A stretch of DNA of 64,000 bases, taken from assembly GCF_042453785.1 (NCBI RefSeq), contig NC_091661.1:27023501-27087500 (forward strand), written 5' to 3'. Below, one piece after another: positions 24,039-35,126 of this stretch. The position numbers were made by a program, and so were the translations under genes. The notes beneath the pieces are model-generated. The model made no database searches. It was not told where the DNA came from and worked only from the letters and a program-made list of their open reading frames with translations. This stretch comes from Malus domestica. Its lineage: Eukaryota; Streptophyta; Magnoliopsida; Rosales; Rosaceae. Within the stretch, counting starts at the first letter, position 1. Each line of letters begins with the position of its first letter.

Positions 24039-26857
24039 TCATAGGAAACTCTCAAAATTAAAATCTTCCTCAAAATTAATAGACTTCACCACATAATCCA
24101 TGTCCTCATCCCAGTGCATGTTTGAAACCACATCCTCGTTGGAAGACACGCAGATCCCGACAGTCTCTGATAAATCCAAGTGATCCTTCAAATCATGCCA
24201 CATACTGTTGTCCGTTACATCACTGGGTGTCCCCACTTTGTAATCTTCTTGCTTCGCAATGAGAATTGACGGTGCGGATGTGCCAAAGAAACTAGGGTTT
24301 TGGTGATGTGGGGTCCCAGATTCTGAACTAACAGTCTGAGAGTCCCTGGGATTAGAGCCGATGATCATTGGTGAAGGCTTGATCATGGCTCTGCACGTGT
24401 GCTCGCCGATGTAGGTGGTTTGGTACGTGAGTGGGTTGTCTTGGATTTGTTGGACTTGTTTGGTTGCCTTGCAACCTTGGTCAAACTTTCTTGTGCATCT
24501 GAAGTAAGCCCTGCAATTGGGATCATGAAACTGTTAGCGTCCGTCTGTAAAATGTTTCCGTAGTACGAAAACGAGAAAATAAATTAGTATTTTTATAATT
24601 TGAGAATGTTCCGACACATACATAATGATTAGATACAAATTAAATCCACTCTAATATCACTTCCAACTTTTGTAATTTGTTACAAGTGGTTTGATAATTT
24701 CTTGCTAGACACGTTAATTCAGCAAAAAAAAAATAGGTTTTGAATTAATTCGTTAACAAGTCAGGTCGTTATCGGATCAACTGTTAAAAATTCATTAATG
24801 AGTTACCGAAATCACCTATTAAAAACATGATAAGATATCATTTACCAGATCTATATATTTGGCATGACAATAACTTGCACCACTCATAAACTCAACATGA
24901 TACGACCCAACTCACTAACAAATCATGTCGTTATCTGATTACATATTAAAAACATAACAAATTAACTAGACACTACTTATTAAAAAAATATATTATAACA
25001 AAAAAATAATACGAACACAATCAACACAACCTTTTTGCTGGTCCTGAATTAAACTATATGCATATGTATTGGTAAAACCATTTCTCCTGTTTGTTTGTTG
25101 AATGCACTTCAATTAGTACTGCTGCAATAATTGTTGGGGCCTGGTGTTTCAACTTTATACGTGTGCACCATCCATCACATCAAAAGTGGAAATGTGAACC
25201 CAACTTTTGTTGGAACCACAAAACAATGTGCACACCTAACTTTTCTACTTGGGGTTTCCTTACTCCCTTTATCCTTTCTAATTTAATTATTTGTGCGAAT
25301 TGAAGGGAAGTATTATTTAAAAATATTCTTTTACTTTATATTTTTTACTCTAACTTATGCTGAATCTAACGTGTTACGCAATGCAAACAAATTTAAACAC
25401 CAACTATACCCTATATTGCCATGTTGTCATGAATTTAATTGTACTATTTAAATCGAACAAAACAAATGAGTAAATAGTTTGAATAAATCATTTTCCCAAA
25501 AAATTGTTCATAAATTCTTAAAAATAAAAACAAACCTTGGATATGGAGCATTGAGGATTATCTTTTGGCCATATTTTCTCCAAGCCTGTCCATCTTCAAT
25601 TTTGGTCGAGGTTACCGTCCATGATTGACATGTCTTTCTGCAACCATGAACATGAAACAAACTTTTAGTCTCCATGTCATATAAAAGAAGTAAAACAGTT
25701 TTAAAAACAATTTAGTATTTTTTTGGATTAATTTTTTAAACTAATAAATGTTAAGTAATTTAATTACAACTGTCATTTTTTCTTTAAAAGTATATAAAAA
25801 AATTCTTATTGAATAACAAACAATTCTAATTAACTCCGTTAAAATATTGATATTTGCTACAAGACTATATTTTATACAAGCTTGAGCAATAAATACAAAC
25901 GCGCTTCCAAGAGATATATACATTATTCTAGCCAACTAATTTATTTATGCGCAAATCCTTTAGTAATAAAATTGATATTTAATTAGATAATTCAAACGCG
26001 TCCTAAATCTATATAAAAAAGTTCTAAATAACTCTGTTAAAAAATTTGATGTTTGCTACAAGGCGATATTTCATACTAATCTGAGCTACAAAAGGAAAAT
26101 TCAAACGCGCTTTCAAGAGAGATATACACTTTTCCGGCCGACTAACCTATGTGTTAAAGGCTAAGGGTTCGTTGGAGATGTTTTTAAAATGATTAAAAAC
26201 GTTTTTGGTGAAAATACCTTTGAAATCAATTTTTAGTAAAAATACATAAAAATTCTAAAAAAAAACACTCCAAATTTTTTTTTTTTTTAAATACAGTTTA
26301 AAAGAACTTTCAAACAAGTTTTAAATCTAAATCAAAACTAAGGTATTTGCAAGTTCCCCAAAAAAAAAAAAAAAACTAAGGTATTTGCAAATCCTTTAGT
26401 AACTTGACATTAACCGCTGATCTGTGTATCATACTGGCTAGGAAATTAAACATATAAAAGAAAAATGGCATACAATTATTTAGATATGAATCTATGGTTG
26501 AGATATTTCACTTCATTACCTCCTCTTGTAGCAACCTCTCCGATCCTTGAAAGCCTGAGACTTTCGACTCTCACCGGAATCTTCAGAGCTCCGGTCACCG
26601 CAATGCGAGTGCTCCACTTGGGAAGGTTCCGGCTTGACCTGATGAACCTCACCGGAAGCAGCAGACTGGTGATCCTCATGGCCATCAGAAGCAGTCAGAA
26701 CAGAAAGAGTCTCTGCGAATGTCGTCATGATCTTCATCAAAAGCTCCTCCGCCAAGACACGATCTCCGTACGGGTTCTGGAGCAGAATCTGAAGCTCCGC
26801 CGCCGTCTTCTGGCCTTCATGTAGCTCTCCGATCAGTCTCTTGTGGTTGGTTCCCAT
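24039..26857 (-). CDS. Group III WRKY transcription factor, WRKY54/70-like, 303 aa
   Basis: Exons, from the start: 26520-26857, 25536-25637 and 24039-24510. All introns are GT-AG, and the total is 304 codons with stop. The N-terminus is helical ([20 protein letters not shown]). The binding domain reads [20 protein letters not shown], then [20 protein letters not shown] and GEHTCRAM, so the finger is C-x7-C...H-x-C of group III. The residue after KYGQK is I where E is usual. The tail is acidic ([18 protein letters not shown]) and may activate transcription. WRKY54 and WRKY70 in Arabidopsis modulate salicylate signalling and senescence, and a similar role is inferred. The gene faces WRKY55 tail-to-tail, 1.1 kb apart. 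Confidence 0.92.
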
Positions 26858-26888
26858 TGGTTCTAGGATGCTCTGTTTCTAGCTTTAA

Positions 26889-26962
26889 CTCCTCTCTCTC
26901 CCTCTCCCTCTCCCTCCCCCTCTCCCTCTCCCTCTCTGTCTCTGTCTCTGTCTCTCTCTGTG
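26889..26962. repeat. Pyrimidine microsatellite in the 5' UTR or promoter of the second WRKY gene
   Basis: Repeated CCCTCT and CTGTCT units lie 30-105 bases upstream of the ATG, on the strand opposite to the gene. The transcript would therefore carry a purine (GA/GGGA) tract. Confidence 0.85.
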
Positions 26963-27504
26963 TTTTTTAGGGAAAATCTGAAATGGGTTTTGCTTAGATG
27001 GAGCAAGAGATCAAGCGTACATGGCTTTTATGGTATGAGATAGACTACTGTTTGAATTGCTCCTGAAATGACTAAAAGCGTTTCTGATTATGTTTGACGG
27101 TTCTTATCAGAAGTGTTCCTTACAAACACAAATTCAAACAAACTTTTGGAGAGTGGGAATTGAATCATGAAAGATGATGGCTTTTTGGCTACTCCTCTCT
27201 TTTTTGCTCTGTTTTGTGTGGAATAATTTTGGTTGAATTGGGGTTTGTTTGGATGAGGTGAGAGAAGAAGGGGATATGGTTTTATGATGTGAGAGTAGGA
27301 AGGTGGGAAGTAATTCACCGGAAGATGTAAGGAAGGAGGTGAAGCCCCCCTTTCCCATAATTTTAAGAGAGAAAGTTCCAAAAATGCTTACAACGCTGAG
27401 GTGATGTCATGGCGATGATGCAAAACTTGTATCATTGATACCATACTTATTTTTCCCACCTGGTAGGCTGTGCAAATTATGTGCTTTCTCTTGAATATGA
27501 GATA
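26963..27504. other. Promoter-side flank of the second WRKY gene
   Basis: No gene is seen. One W-box core TTGACG lies near 27095. The two leftward frames at 27088-27381 have no recognised similarity. Confidence 0.35.
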
Positions 27505-28285
27505 ACTAATGACTGGTTTGGTATTACTGTGTTTTGAAAAAAAAAATACTTATGTTGTGATGTGAGAATAAGGGTTGGTTTGGTATTGTTGTTGCTTTGA
27601 AAAAAAAAAACTGATTCTGATGTGCTGTGAGAATAAGCTCATTTTTGTTACTTCACTTTTTCAGCTTTTTTTTTAATCCAAAACTATGAAAATAAGCTGT
27701 TTTTAAGTGTTTACCAAACATCTTTTTGAGTTCAGCATTTTTTTATACCCATTTTTTATAAAAGTACCTAAGTACCAAACCAGTACTAAAGTCTGGTTTG
27801 GTACTGAGGTGATTTTGAAAAAAGTGGGTATAAAAAAAGTTGAGAGCTTTTTTGTGTTTGGTAAACATTCAGCTTTAGCTTTTTTCACAGTTTTTGGTGA
27901 AAAAAAGCCAAAAACACAAAGCTGCAAAACCCAGCTTTGAAAAACTGGCTTTTTTTTCACATCTGTTTTACATAAAAGTTTACTAAGCACTATAATACTG
28001 TTTTTTTTTTCAAAAGCACTTTTACAAAAAAATTTACCAAACATTTTGCTGCTTTATTTCACAACTGTTTATTCTCACAGCACAGCAGAAACAACTTTTT
28101 TTCAAAGCACATCAATACCAAACCAGCCCTAAACTCATTTTTTATGCTTCACATTTTTAGCTTTTTTTCATCTAAAACTGTGAAAATAAACTGTTTTTAA
28201 ATGTTTACCAGACATCTTTTTTAGCTCAGTTTTTTCATATATTCACTCTTTATAAAAACACTTTAGTACCAAACCAGTACTAAAA
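27505..28285. mobile_element. Cluster of overlapping or nested inverted-repeat elements of one family
   Basis: Left ends of the type CTGGTTTGGTA(T/C)T occur near 27510, 27573 and 27792. Right ends of the type TACCAAACCAG occur near 27774, 28117 and 28265. The pair 27571-28130 is clearest: AGGGTTGGTTTGGTATTG faces CAATACCAAACCAGCCCT. Interiors share TTTTTTATACCCA and TGTTTGGTAAAC motifs. No transposase is encoded. Confidence 0.65.
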
Positions 28286-28289
28286 TGAT

Positions 28290-29621
28290 TCTTTTAAAGT
28301 AAAATTGTTTATAGACTTTCTGTGACGTCATATTTTTTTGCATAATATTTTATAATATTGATTCCAAAATTATCGTTAAATTACGAAGAAACAAAGAGCA
28401 CATGGATAATTTCACTTTTAAGTTTTAAAAAAGGTCATGAAGACTCTCCTTAGCGTTTATCTTTGAATATCGTTTGGTGTAGTAAAGTCCGAGTAATCAT
28501 TCAACGCATATCTGCTGGTCAGATTCTAGCTAGCTACACTTTGATTATATTAAGTTATCTTTATATTTGTTTTTTTCACTAATCAACTTTAATCTTAGAC
28601 GTTGGAAACTTTTCAATAATTCTTAAAGTTAAAGAGTAATGCTTTATATGTTTTTTGGGAGAATGTGTTATGGTTTGGAGAAAATTAAAGATTGGACTTA
28701 AATGGTTGTTAGAAGATATTTTATAAAGAATTATTGATGATTAGTTTGTTTTTTTGTTTCCCTCAAAAGATGAATTTTGTTAGATTAGCAACAAATGAGG
28801 TTTTGAACCCACGTTATCATGAGATTCAACATATTTTCACTATTGTGGGTAAATGACCACTTGCATATGATGACAAGTTTAGAGTGTCAATAATTATTAT
28901 TTTAATTTAATATAGTTCAAGCAGTTAAAAAACAGTTTATCCTACTTACATTAAAAAATAATTTATATAGAACAACAACGCAAAGTTCATTTTAATGGAC
29001 TATCTGAATGAGTTCCTAATTAAAATTTAGAGAAAGATTTGAAAATTATCTTCAATCACACATCATGTCTTGCTCATCAAATTGGAAATTGTTTAGGAGC
29101 CTTTGATTTTGAAGAGAAAGAAATGGTCTCTGAGTAACTCCTAGCATTAGAAAACTAGTTTACTCATCTCGCAACCCTAGCTTAATTTCTGGTCCTCTCT
29201 TCTCAGGCTTAATTTCTAGTTTCCTCGAGCTTGTCTTAACCTCCATGAGCTTGTATTAGATCTGGGTTTTTATGCCCTTTTTTCCCGTGGGCAGCCCTCC
29301 ACCACCGACCTTTGCTAATTGGCCCATCACATGTATATTTTCGGCGACGCACTTTGATGTTTGATGGTATTTACTTTAATTTAGGAGTAGGTGTCGCAGT
29401 TAAATTAAATTTAATTGAAACATTTATTATCTAATTAAAACATGTATGACCTAACATAAAGCATTTATTACCCTTTAAATTATGACAACTTGTGTGGCAT
29501 TTATATGCTTGGACTGTAGTTTTTTGTGGTAATGATACAAATGCCTCGTAGACAAATAATGTACACATGTTTCCACAACAACAATGTACTTTTGCAAGTA
29601 ATTCACTACTTTTAACTTGGA
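28290..29621. other. AT-rich intergenic region
   Basis: No ORF, RNA gene or well-formed repeat could be supported in this stretch. Confidence 0.4.
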
Positions 29622-29837
29622 GGTGGATTGTCTGTCCTCCCATTTGCATACTCTTCTCATTCTCTTCTGTTTTGTGTGGTCACGGTTAAGTCACGTTAAT
29701 ATTTTATATTCCTATTACTTTTTGTTTTATTATTTTTATAAAAAAAATTAATATAAAATGTTGACGTGGCTTAAACGTAACTACACAAACAGAAGATGAT
29801 GGAAAGAGTATGGAAATGGAAGGGCAGACAATCCACC
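29622..29837. mobile_element. MITE family A, copy 2
   Basis: The ends GGTGGATTGTCTG(T/C)CCT are inverted, and the inner arms GTGTGGTCACGGTTAAGTC and GACGTGGCTTAAACGTAAC match the other family A copies. The interior is AT-rich. Confidence 0.75.
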
Positions 29838-30469
29838 CCCTTTCAACTTATACATGATTGAACATGCTCTCATATGGCATTGCAAATCAATTATGCGGCA
29901 CCATACTAAAATAATTAAAAAGCCGAAAAAGTATTTCTCCTACAAAATCAAAATACTGATTAAAAAGCAAAAAATCATTCAGAACCAAAAGCATATATAT
30001 AAAACAATTTGTTATAAAATAAGATTATCTTCCCTCCAAATTCCTTCTTCTTCAACTCCCTTTTGCTTCATGATTAAATTACGTTAACATCATTGATTTT
30101 TTATTTTATAAGGAAATAAGGACAAAGATTAAAGTGAAAGAGAAATGGAAAGAAAGCGAAGAAATTCGAAAGGGAGAGATCTGACTCAATATAATTGATG
30201 TAGTCTCACTTTCACAACATAGAACTCACCAAAAACAGAGCTTTCTAATTTATAAACGTGGGATATTTTAATTGGGCACTGTGTTTGGACCTTTTGAAGA
30301 TAAAATTAAAGTGTAGGTGGCAGATTAAAATGTTACAAAAATATACATTGTTGCATGGAACCCTAGTTGCTAACATGGTAGCCAAAGTTTCCCAATACAA
30401 AATATTGCCACCATATTTCTTGGGTTCACTGCTTCTCAATGTAACCCTTTGCCCTTTTGGAAAAGGGAA

Positions 30470-30620
30470 TTTTAACGAAAATATCATAGTACTGTTTACT
30501 TTAACGAAAAATCACATTTTTACCCTAAAAAATCAATCATAGTACTATTTACTTTACCTTTTATTTTGTCCTTATCGTTAAAACTTAAAATTTTCAAGAT
30601 ATTTCTATTAGTTTTTCTTT
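30470..30620 (+). mobile_element. MITE family C, copy 2
   Basis: It shares TTTAACGAAAAATCACATTT, TACCCTAAAAAATCAATCAT and ATTTTGTCCTTATCGTTAAA with the inverted copy at 22152-22285. A TTTAACGA...TCGTTAAA pair marks its ends. Confidence 0.6.
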
Positions 30621-30650
30621 TGAAAAACTATGTATTATAATGTAACTCCA

Positions 30651-30870
30651 CCACCCTTTCATCTAGATTCTAGAGGCCACTTACCTTGTTGGTCCATTGA
30701 TCATTGTACGACAATCTTAAAAAATAAAAAAAATACTTACTTTATTGACAAGCCGACTTCCACCCTTTCGTCTAGATTCTAGAGGCCACTTGGCTTGCTG
30801 GTCCATTGATCATTGTACGACAATCTTAAAAAATACAAAAAACAATTACTTTATTGACAAACTAACTTAA
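30651..30870. repeat. Tandem repeat, 109-bp unit, 2 copies
   Basis: CCACCCTTTC(A/G)TCTAGATTCT starts at 30651 and again at 30760. Each is followed by GGTCCATTGATCATTGTACG and TTACTTTATTGACAA. Confidence 0.9.
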
Positions 30871-31254
30871 TTTTATATTTGTGGGAATTCAAATCTTTAG
30901 TATAACTTCTTACTTTGATATATGAAATTTGAAATCGATAGAATTAGTCTTTGATTATTGTGGGTAAAGGGGTGGGGTAGTTTAAGGTCCTAGGTTGGAA
31001 ACGAGGAGGGGTAGAAAAAAAAAGTTAAAAAAAAAAAGAAGACATAACTGGTTCCTGAATTTATCCACCGCTAATTATTTTAATCATTCTGTGAAAAATT
31101 TATGTTAAATAAAGATAAAAAAATACCCTCAAACTTTGTCAAATCAATTTGGCCAATTGTTCATTAAAATGAGAGTATTTTTATCATTTTGATCCTTATT
31201 TGACAAAGATTTTCCATAGAATGACTAAAATGATTTATGGTGAACAAACTGAGA

Positions 31255-32275
31255 GACCATTTCTTTAATTTCAAATCTTAGGGATCAAAATGAGGAGTTA
31301 TGTCAATTACAAATATCATTTTTGCTAAAAAAAAACCATGATAATTTAATCCCTCTTTTGGAATGGGACATTCAGATTTTTATTGAAACCATGAGTTTTT
31401 CAGTAGAGCGATGACATTAGGGTTAAATAGTTAGTTATTAGAAGGAAAAAGAATGAATGAAGATCGAATTTGGACCAAATATAAATATAATTATTTTTAT
31501 CACAACAGTAAAGCGTTATTTGTACTTGTGTCTTGTTATATATATTTATGTGTGACAAAGTACAATATATTTGTAGAAGTCATGAGAGCTAAAATATTAT
31601 TTAAAAAAAGGTTGCTTGGGATAAACCGCCTACTAATTGGGACCAAGGTTCTAAAAAACATTATACGCTAGTCGGGCGGCAAGTAGGAGTCTAGCGTCTA
31701 GATGAATTTATATAAATTTATTATATATCTTGTAAATAAGTGTCTATTTACACTTAAAAAAAACTATATGTATAATAAAAAATGACAAAATACAAAAATA
31801 GAAGTAGAAGAATTCACAAAGTACGTCCATCCAACAAGTTCAATATTTAAAAACAGTAAGCATATAATTATAATGAGGAGTATTCTTGGATGATAAACTA
31901 AATTATCCTTGTTCATGATCCTTGCATTGGATTAGACATAGACTCAACTATTTAATGTTGTTGTATCTAGTTTATTTCTTCTTTTTTTATTATTATTTAT
32001 TATTTTTTTATTTTATATATCCCCTCAAAAGTTCTCCAATTCATTTCACAGTTGGATGAACTTGTAGTCAATCCGTCCTTTACAAATTAAGTACACTATT
32101 TCCATAAGTATACCACCATGAAACTAAAACATAAAAAAGCACACAATTTAAAAAAAAAAAAAAAAAAAACCAAATAAGCCTAGGACAACCTAGCTCCAGA
32201 CCGATTTTTCAAACCGATTTGCCCTAAATCGCGGTGGGTCTTCACCTCCTAAATCAATTTTTAGAACACTAATTG
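31255..32275. repeat. Segmental tandem duplication, left copy (uninterrupted)
   Basis: This copy runs from a TTTCAAATCTTAGGGATCAA block to the ACCTAGCTCCAGACCGATTT / TTTTTAGAACACT block. The same order of landmarks recurs in 32290-35470. Its frames are short. It shows the empty sites for the three insertions in the right copy. Confidence 0.8.
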
Positions 32276-32570
32276 AGATAATATACAACCATTTATTTGA
32301 TTTCAAATCTTAGGGATTAAAATGAGGAGTTAAGTCAATCTCAAAGACCATTTTGGTTAAAAAAAACCATAATAATTTAATCCCTCATTTGGAATGGGAC
32401 ATTCGGATTTTTATTGAAACTGTGAGTTTTTCAGTAGAGCGATGACATTAGGGTTAAATAGTTAGTTATTAGAGGGAAAAAGAATGAATGAAGGTCAAAT
32501 TTGCACCAAATATAAATAAAATTATTTTTTATCACCGCAGTAAAGTGTTATCTGCACTTGTGTCTTGTTA

Positions 32571-32571
<1 letters not shown>

Positions 32572-32611
<40 letters not shown>
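32572..32611. repeat. (TA)n microsatellite
   Basis: About 19 TA units lie at the point where the left duplication copy has only a short TATATATATT. The array therefore expanded after the duplication. Confidence 0.9.
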
Positions 32612-32615
<4 letters not shown>

Positions 32616-32927
32616 GTGTGACAAAGTACAATGTATTTGTAGAAGTCATGAAAGCTAAAATATTATAAAAAAAAAGGTTGGCTTCGGATAAACAGCCTAT
32701 TAATTGAGACCAAAGTTCTAAAAGACGTTAGGCGCTAGTAGGACAGTAGGTAGAGGTTTAACACCTAAGCGGATTTATTTAAATTTATTATATATCTTGT
32801 AAATAAGTACCTATTTTGTCACATCCCGCCCCGGGCCCCCACCACATATCGGACTCGACTCCGCCGTATCACGATATTGTCCGCTTTGGGTCCCGACCAC
32901 GCCCTCACGGTTTTGTTTCTGGGAACT

Positions 32928-33010
32928 CAGACGAGAACTTCCCAATGGGTCCCCCATCATGGGATTGCTCTCACGTGAACTCGCTTAACTTCGGAGTTCT
33001 GATGGAATTC
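32928..33010 (-). promoter_or_regulatory. 5S rRNA-like segment in the Cassandra 3' LTR
   Basis: Read on the minus strand, the order is CATCAGAACTCCGAAGTTAA, GCGAGTT, GAGAGCAATCC, ATGATGGG and GGGAAGTTCTCGT. This follows the 5S rRNA sequence including its internal RNA polymerase III control region. In Cassandra this part can be transcribed by Pol III. Whether it is active here cannot be told. Confidence 0.85.
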
Positions 33011-33292
33011 GAAGCCAGTGAGCTCCCAAAAGGTCTCGTGCTAGGTAGAGATGAAAATATACATATAAGGCTTACATGATCCACTCCCCTGGACGATGTG
33101 AGATGTTACAATCCACCCCCCTTAGGGGCCCGACATCCTTGTCGGCACACTTCAGGTCAATGATTGACTTTGATACCAAATTATCACATCCCGACCAAGG
33201 CCCCCACCACATTCCGAACTCGACTCCGCCGTAGCACGATATTGCCCGCTTTGGGCCCTTACCACGCCCTCACAGTTTTGTTTGTGGGAACT

Positions 33293-33375
33293 CACACGAG
33301 AACTTCCCAGTGGGTCACCCATCATGGGATTGCTCTCACACTAATTCGCTTAACTTCGAAGTTTGAATGGAACCC
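33293..33375 (-). promoter_or_regulatory. 5S rRNA-like segment in the Cassandra 5' LTR
   Basis: It is the same 5S-like block as in the other LTR, with a few changes (for instance TTCGAAGTTAAGCG for TCCGAAGTTAAGCG). The stretch GGGTGACCCACTGGGAAG is closer to true 5S RNA than in the 3' LTR. Confidence 0.85.
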
Positions 33376-33867
33376 GAAGCCAGTGAGCTCCAAAAAGGCC
33401 TCGTGCTAGGTAGAGCTGAGAATATACATATAATGATTATAGGATTCATTCCCCTGGATGATGTGAGATGTTACATATTTACACTTAAAAAAAAAAAAAT
33501 CTATACTTGTATGGATAATAAAAAAAAGAGTAAATTACATAGTAGCCCCTCAGGTTTGAGGTCAATTACAACCCCATACAACAACTTTAAAACATTTCAC
33601 TTTCATACATCCAGTACCATTTTATTTCAAAATAACACCTCCGTTAGATTTTCCATCCATTAGTCTGTTAAATGCTGACGTGGCTGCCACATTTGTGCTG
33701 ATGAGGCTGCCACGTGGCAAATTTTTTTTTTTAAATTTTTTAATCTAATCTTCTAAATATTTAAAAAAAAAAAAAACTTGAAAACGCAGAAACCCCCCCA
33801 CCTCTCTTCTCCCTCTATCTGTTTCTTCTTCTCCGCCCAACACAGAAAAACACCAACCACTCTTTCT

Positions 33868-34222
33868 TTTCTCCCTCTCTGCTCTCTGCATACAAACCCA
33901 CATACCCCCCCCACGCGTTGCAACCTCTCTTCTTCCCCCCCGACGCCGCAAGCAAACCTGGAAACATCCACCCCCAAAAAATCTGCAACCAAACCCAGAA
34001 AACTTACCCCCCCCAAACAAACCCAGATCCGAAACCTCTTCTTTTCTCCCTCTCTGCTCTTTGCATACAAACCCACATACCCCCCCCCCCCGCGCGCCGC
34101 AACCTCTCTTCTTTCCCCCCCGATGCCGCAAGCAAACCTGGAAACATCCACCCCCAAAAAATCTGCAACTAAACCTAGAAAACTTCCCCCCCCCAAACAA
34201 ACCCAGATCCGAAACCTCTCCC
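33868..34222. repeat. Tandem duplication, 173-bp unit, inside the Mutator-like element
   Basis: CTTTTCTCCCTCTCTGCTCT at 33868 recurs at 34041, with the whole following block (GCAAGCAAACCTGGAAACAT, AAACAAACCCAGATCCGAAA) repeated. The glycine-rich frames on the minus strand across this part are repeat artefacts. Confidence 0.85.
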
Positions 34223-34417
34223 CTCTCCCCCCCCCCAAAAAAACCCAGACCCAGTGCTCCTCTCGTCGGCTCGTCGGTCGGCTCTAACAACGAGGTATGT
34301 ATTCAAATTTTGAATTTTTTCAGTGCTTGGTTGGTGGGTTTGGGGTGCTTACGAATGCGGTCAAAGTTTTGATTTTTGAATGGTTAATCTCAAACCACGG
34401 AACGATGCCGCACCGAG

Positions 34418-34418
<1 letters not shown>

Positions 34419-34460
<42 letters not shown>
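34419..34460. repeat. (GA)n microsatellite
   Basis: A run of GA units lies within the inner part of the Mutator-like element. Confidence 0.9.
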
Positions 34461-34463
<3 letters not shown>

Positions 34464-35020
34464 AGGAAGGATGAAGAAAAAGTGAAAAAGGATAGCAGAG
34501 AGCAGAGAGGGAGAAAAGAAAGAGTGGGCGGAGAAGAAGAAACAGAGAGGAAGAAGAGAGGTGGGGGGGGGGTTCTGCGTTTTCAAGGTTTTTTATTTTA
34601 TTTTTTATTTTAATATTTAGAAGATTAGATTAAAAAAAATTAAAAAATTATTTTTTTGCCACGTGGCAGCCTCATCAGCACAAATGTGGCAGCCACGTCA
34701 ACATTTAACAGACTAATGGATGAAAAATCTAACGGAGGTGTTATTTTGAAATAAAATGGTACTGGATGTATGAAAGTGAAATGTTTTAAAGTTGTTGTAT
34801 GAGGTTGTAATTGACCTCAAACCTGAGGGGCTACTATGTAATTTACTCTAAAAAAAATGATAAAATGCAAAAATAAAAGTGGAAGAATTCACAAAGTACA
34901 TCAATCCAACAAGTTCAATATTTAAAAAAAGTAAGCATATAATCATATCGATGAGTATTATTGGATGATAGACTAAATTATTCTTCTTCATGATCTTTGC
35001 GTTGGACTGGACATATACTA

Positions 35021-35126
35021 CATTTTTACTTCTCACACACCCTTTGTTAATTTATATCCGTTGATCTTTTTCAATTCATCCAATTCAACGGTCGAAAATT
35101 AGAAGGGTGTGTGAGAAGTAAAAATG
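35021..35126. mobile_element. Small MITE, 106 bp
   Basis: CATTTTTACTTCTCACACAC at the left end faces GTGTGTGAGAAGTAAAAATG at the right end, perfectly inverted for about 24 bases. It is absent from the left duplication copy. Confidence 0.8.

Larger units (their letters stand above)
29838..31254. other. AT-rich intergenic region with small repeats
   Basis: No gene is recognised. It contains a family C MITE (30470-30620) and a two-copy tandem repeat (30651-30870). The 80-94 aa frames at 30245-30542 coincide with the MITE and look like chance. Confidence 0.4.
32817..33475 (-). mobile_element. Cassandra-type TRIM retrotransposon
   Basis: Two 294-bp LTRs (32817-33110 and 33182-33475) surround only 71 bp of internal DNA. 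A 5-bp target duplication TATTT (32812-32816 and 33476-33480) flanks it and is confirmed by the empty site in the duplicated copy. On the minus strand the internal part starts with TTTGGTATCAAAG, a Met-tRNA-type primer site. It ends with a GGGGGGTGGATT polypurine tract. Both LTRs contain a 5S rRNA-like segment, the hallmark of Cassandra. It encodes no protein and needs enzymes from other retrotransposons. The 5' LTR has lost its terminal CA (plus strand TA in place of TG at 33182-33183). Confidence 0.93.
33527..34849. mobile_element. Mutator-like element with very long terminal inverted repeats
   Basis: The ends AGAGTAAATTACATAGTAGC are inverted, and the inversion continues for about 350 bp on each side (roughly 33527-33888 and 34490-34849). 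It passes through CCTCAGGTTTGAGGTCAATT, GCCACGTGGCA and GAAAACGCAGAA. It lies in an A-run, so the 9-bp target duplication is not resolvable (AAAAAAAA on both sides). The interior is C-rich on the plus strand and contains a 173-bp tandem duplication. No transposase was found, so it is a non-autonomous MULE or fold-back element. Confidence 0.8.

Noticed and set aside
32928..33375. Genuine 5S rRNA genes
   Set aside because: The segments are inside paired LTRs with target duplication and have many changes; they belong to a Cassandra element.
33745..34290. Two long glycine-rich frames on the minus strand (181 and 161 codons)
   Set aside because: They come from a C-rich, tandemly duplicated core of a Mutator-like element, overlap in different frames and have no domain.
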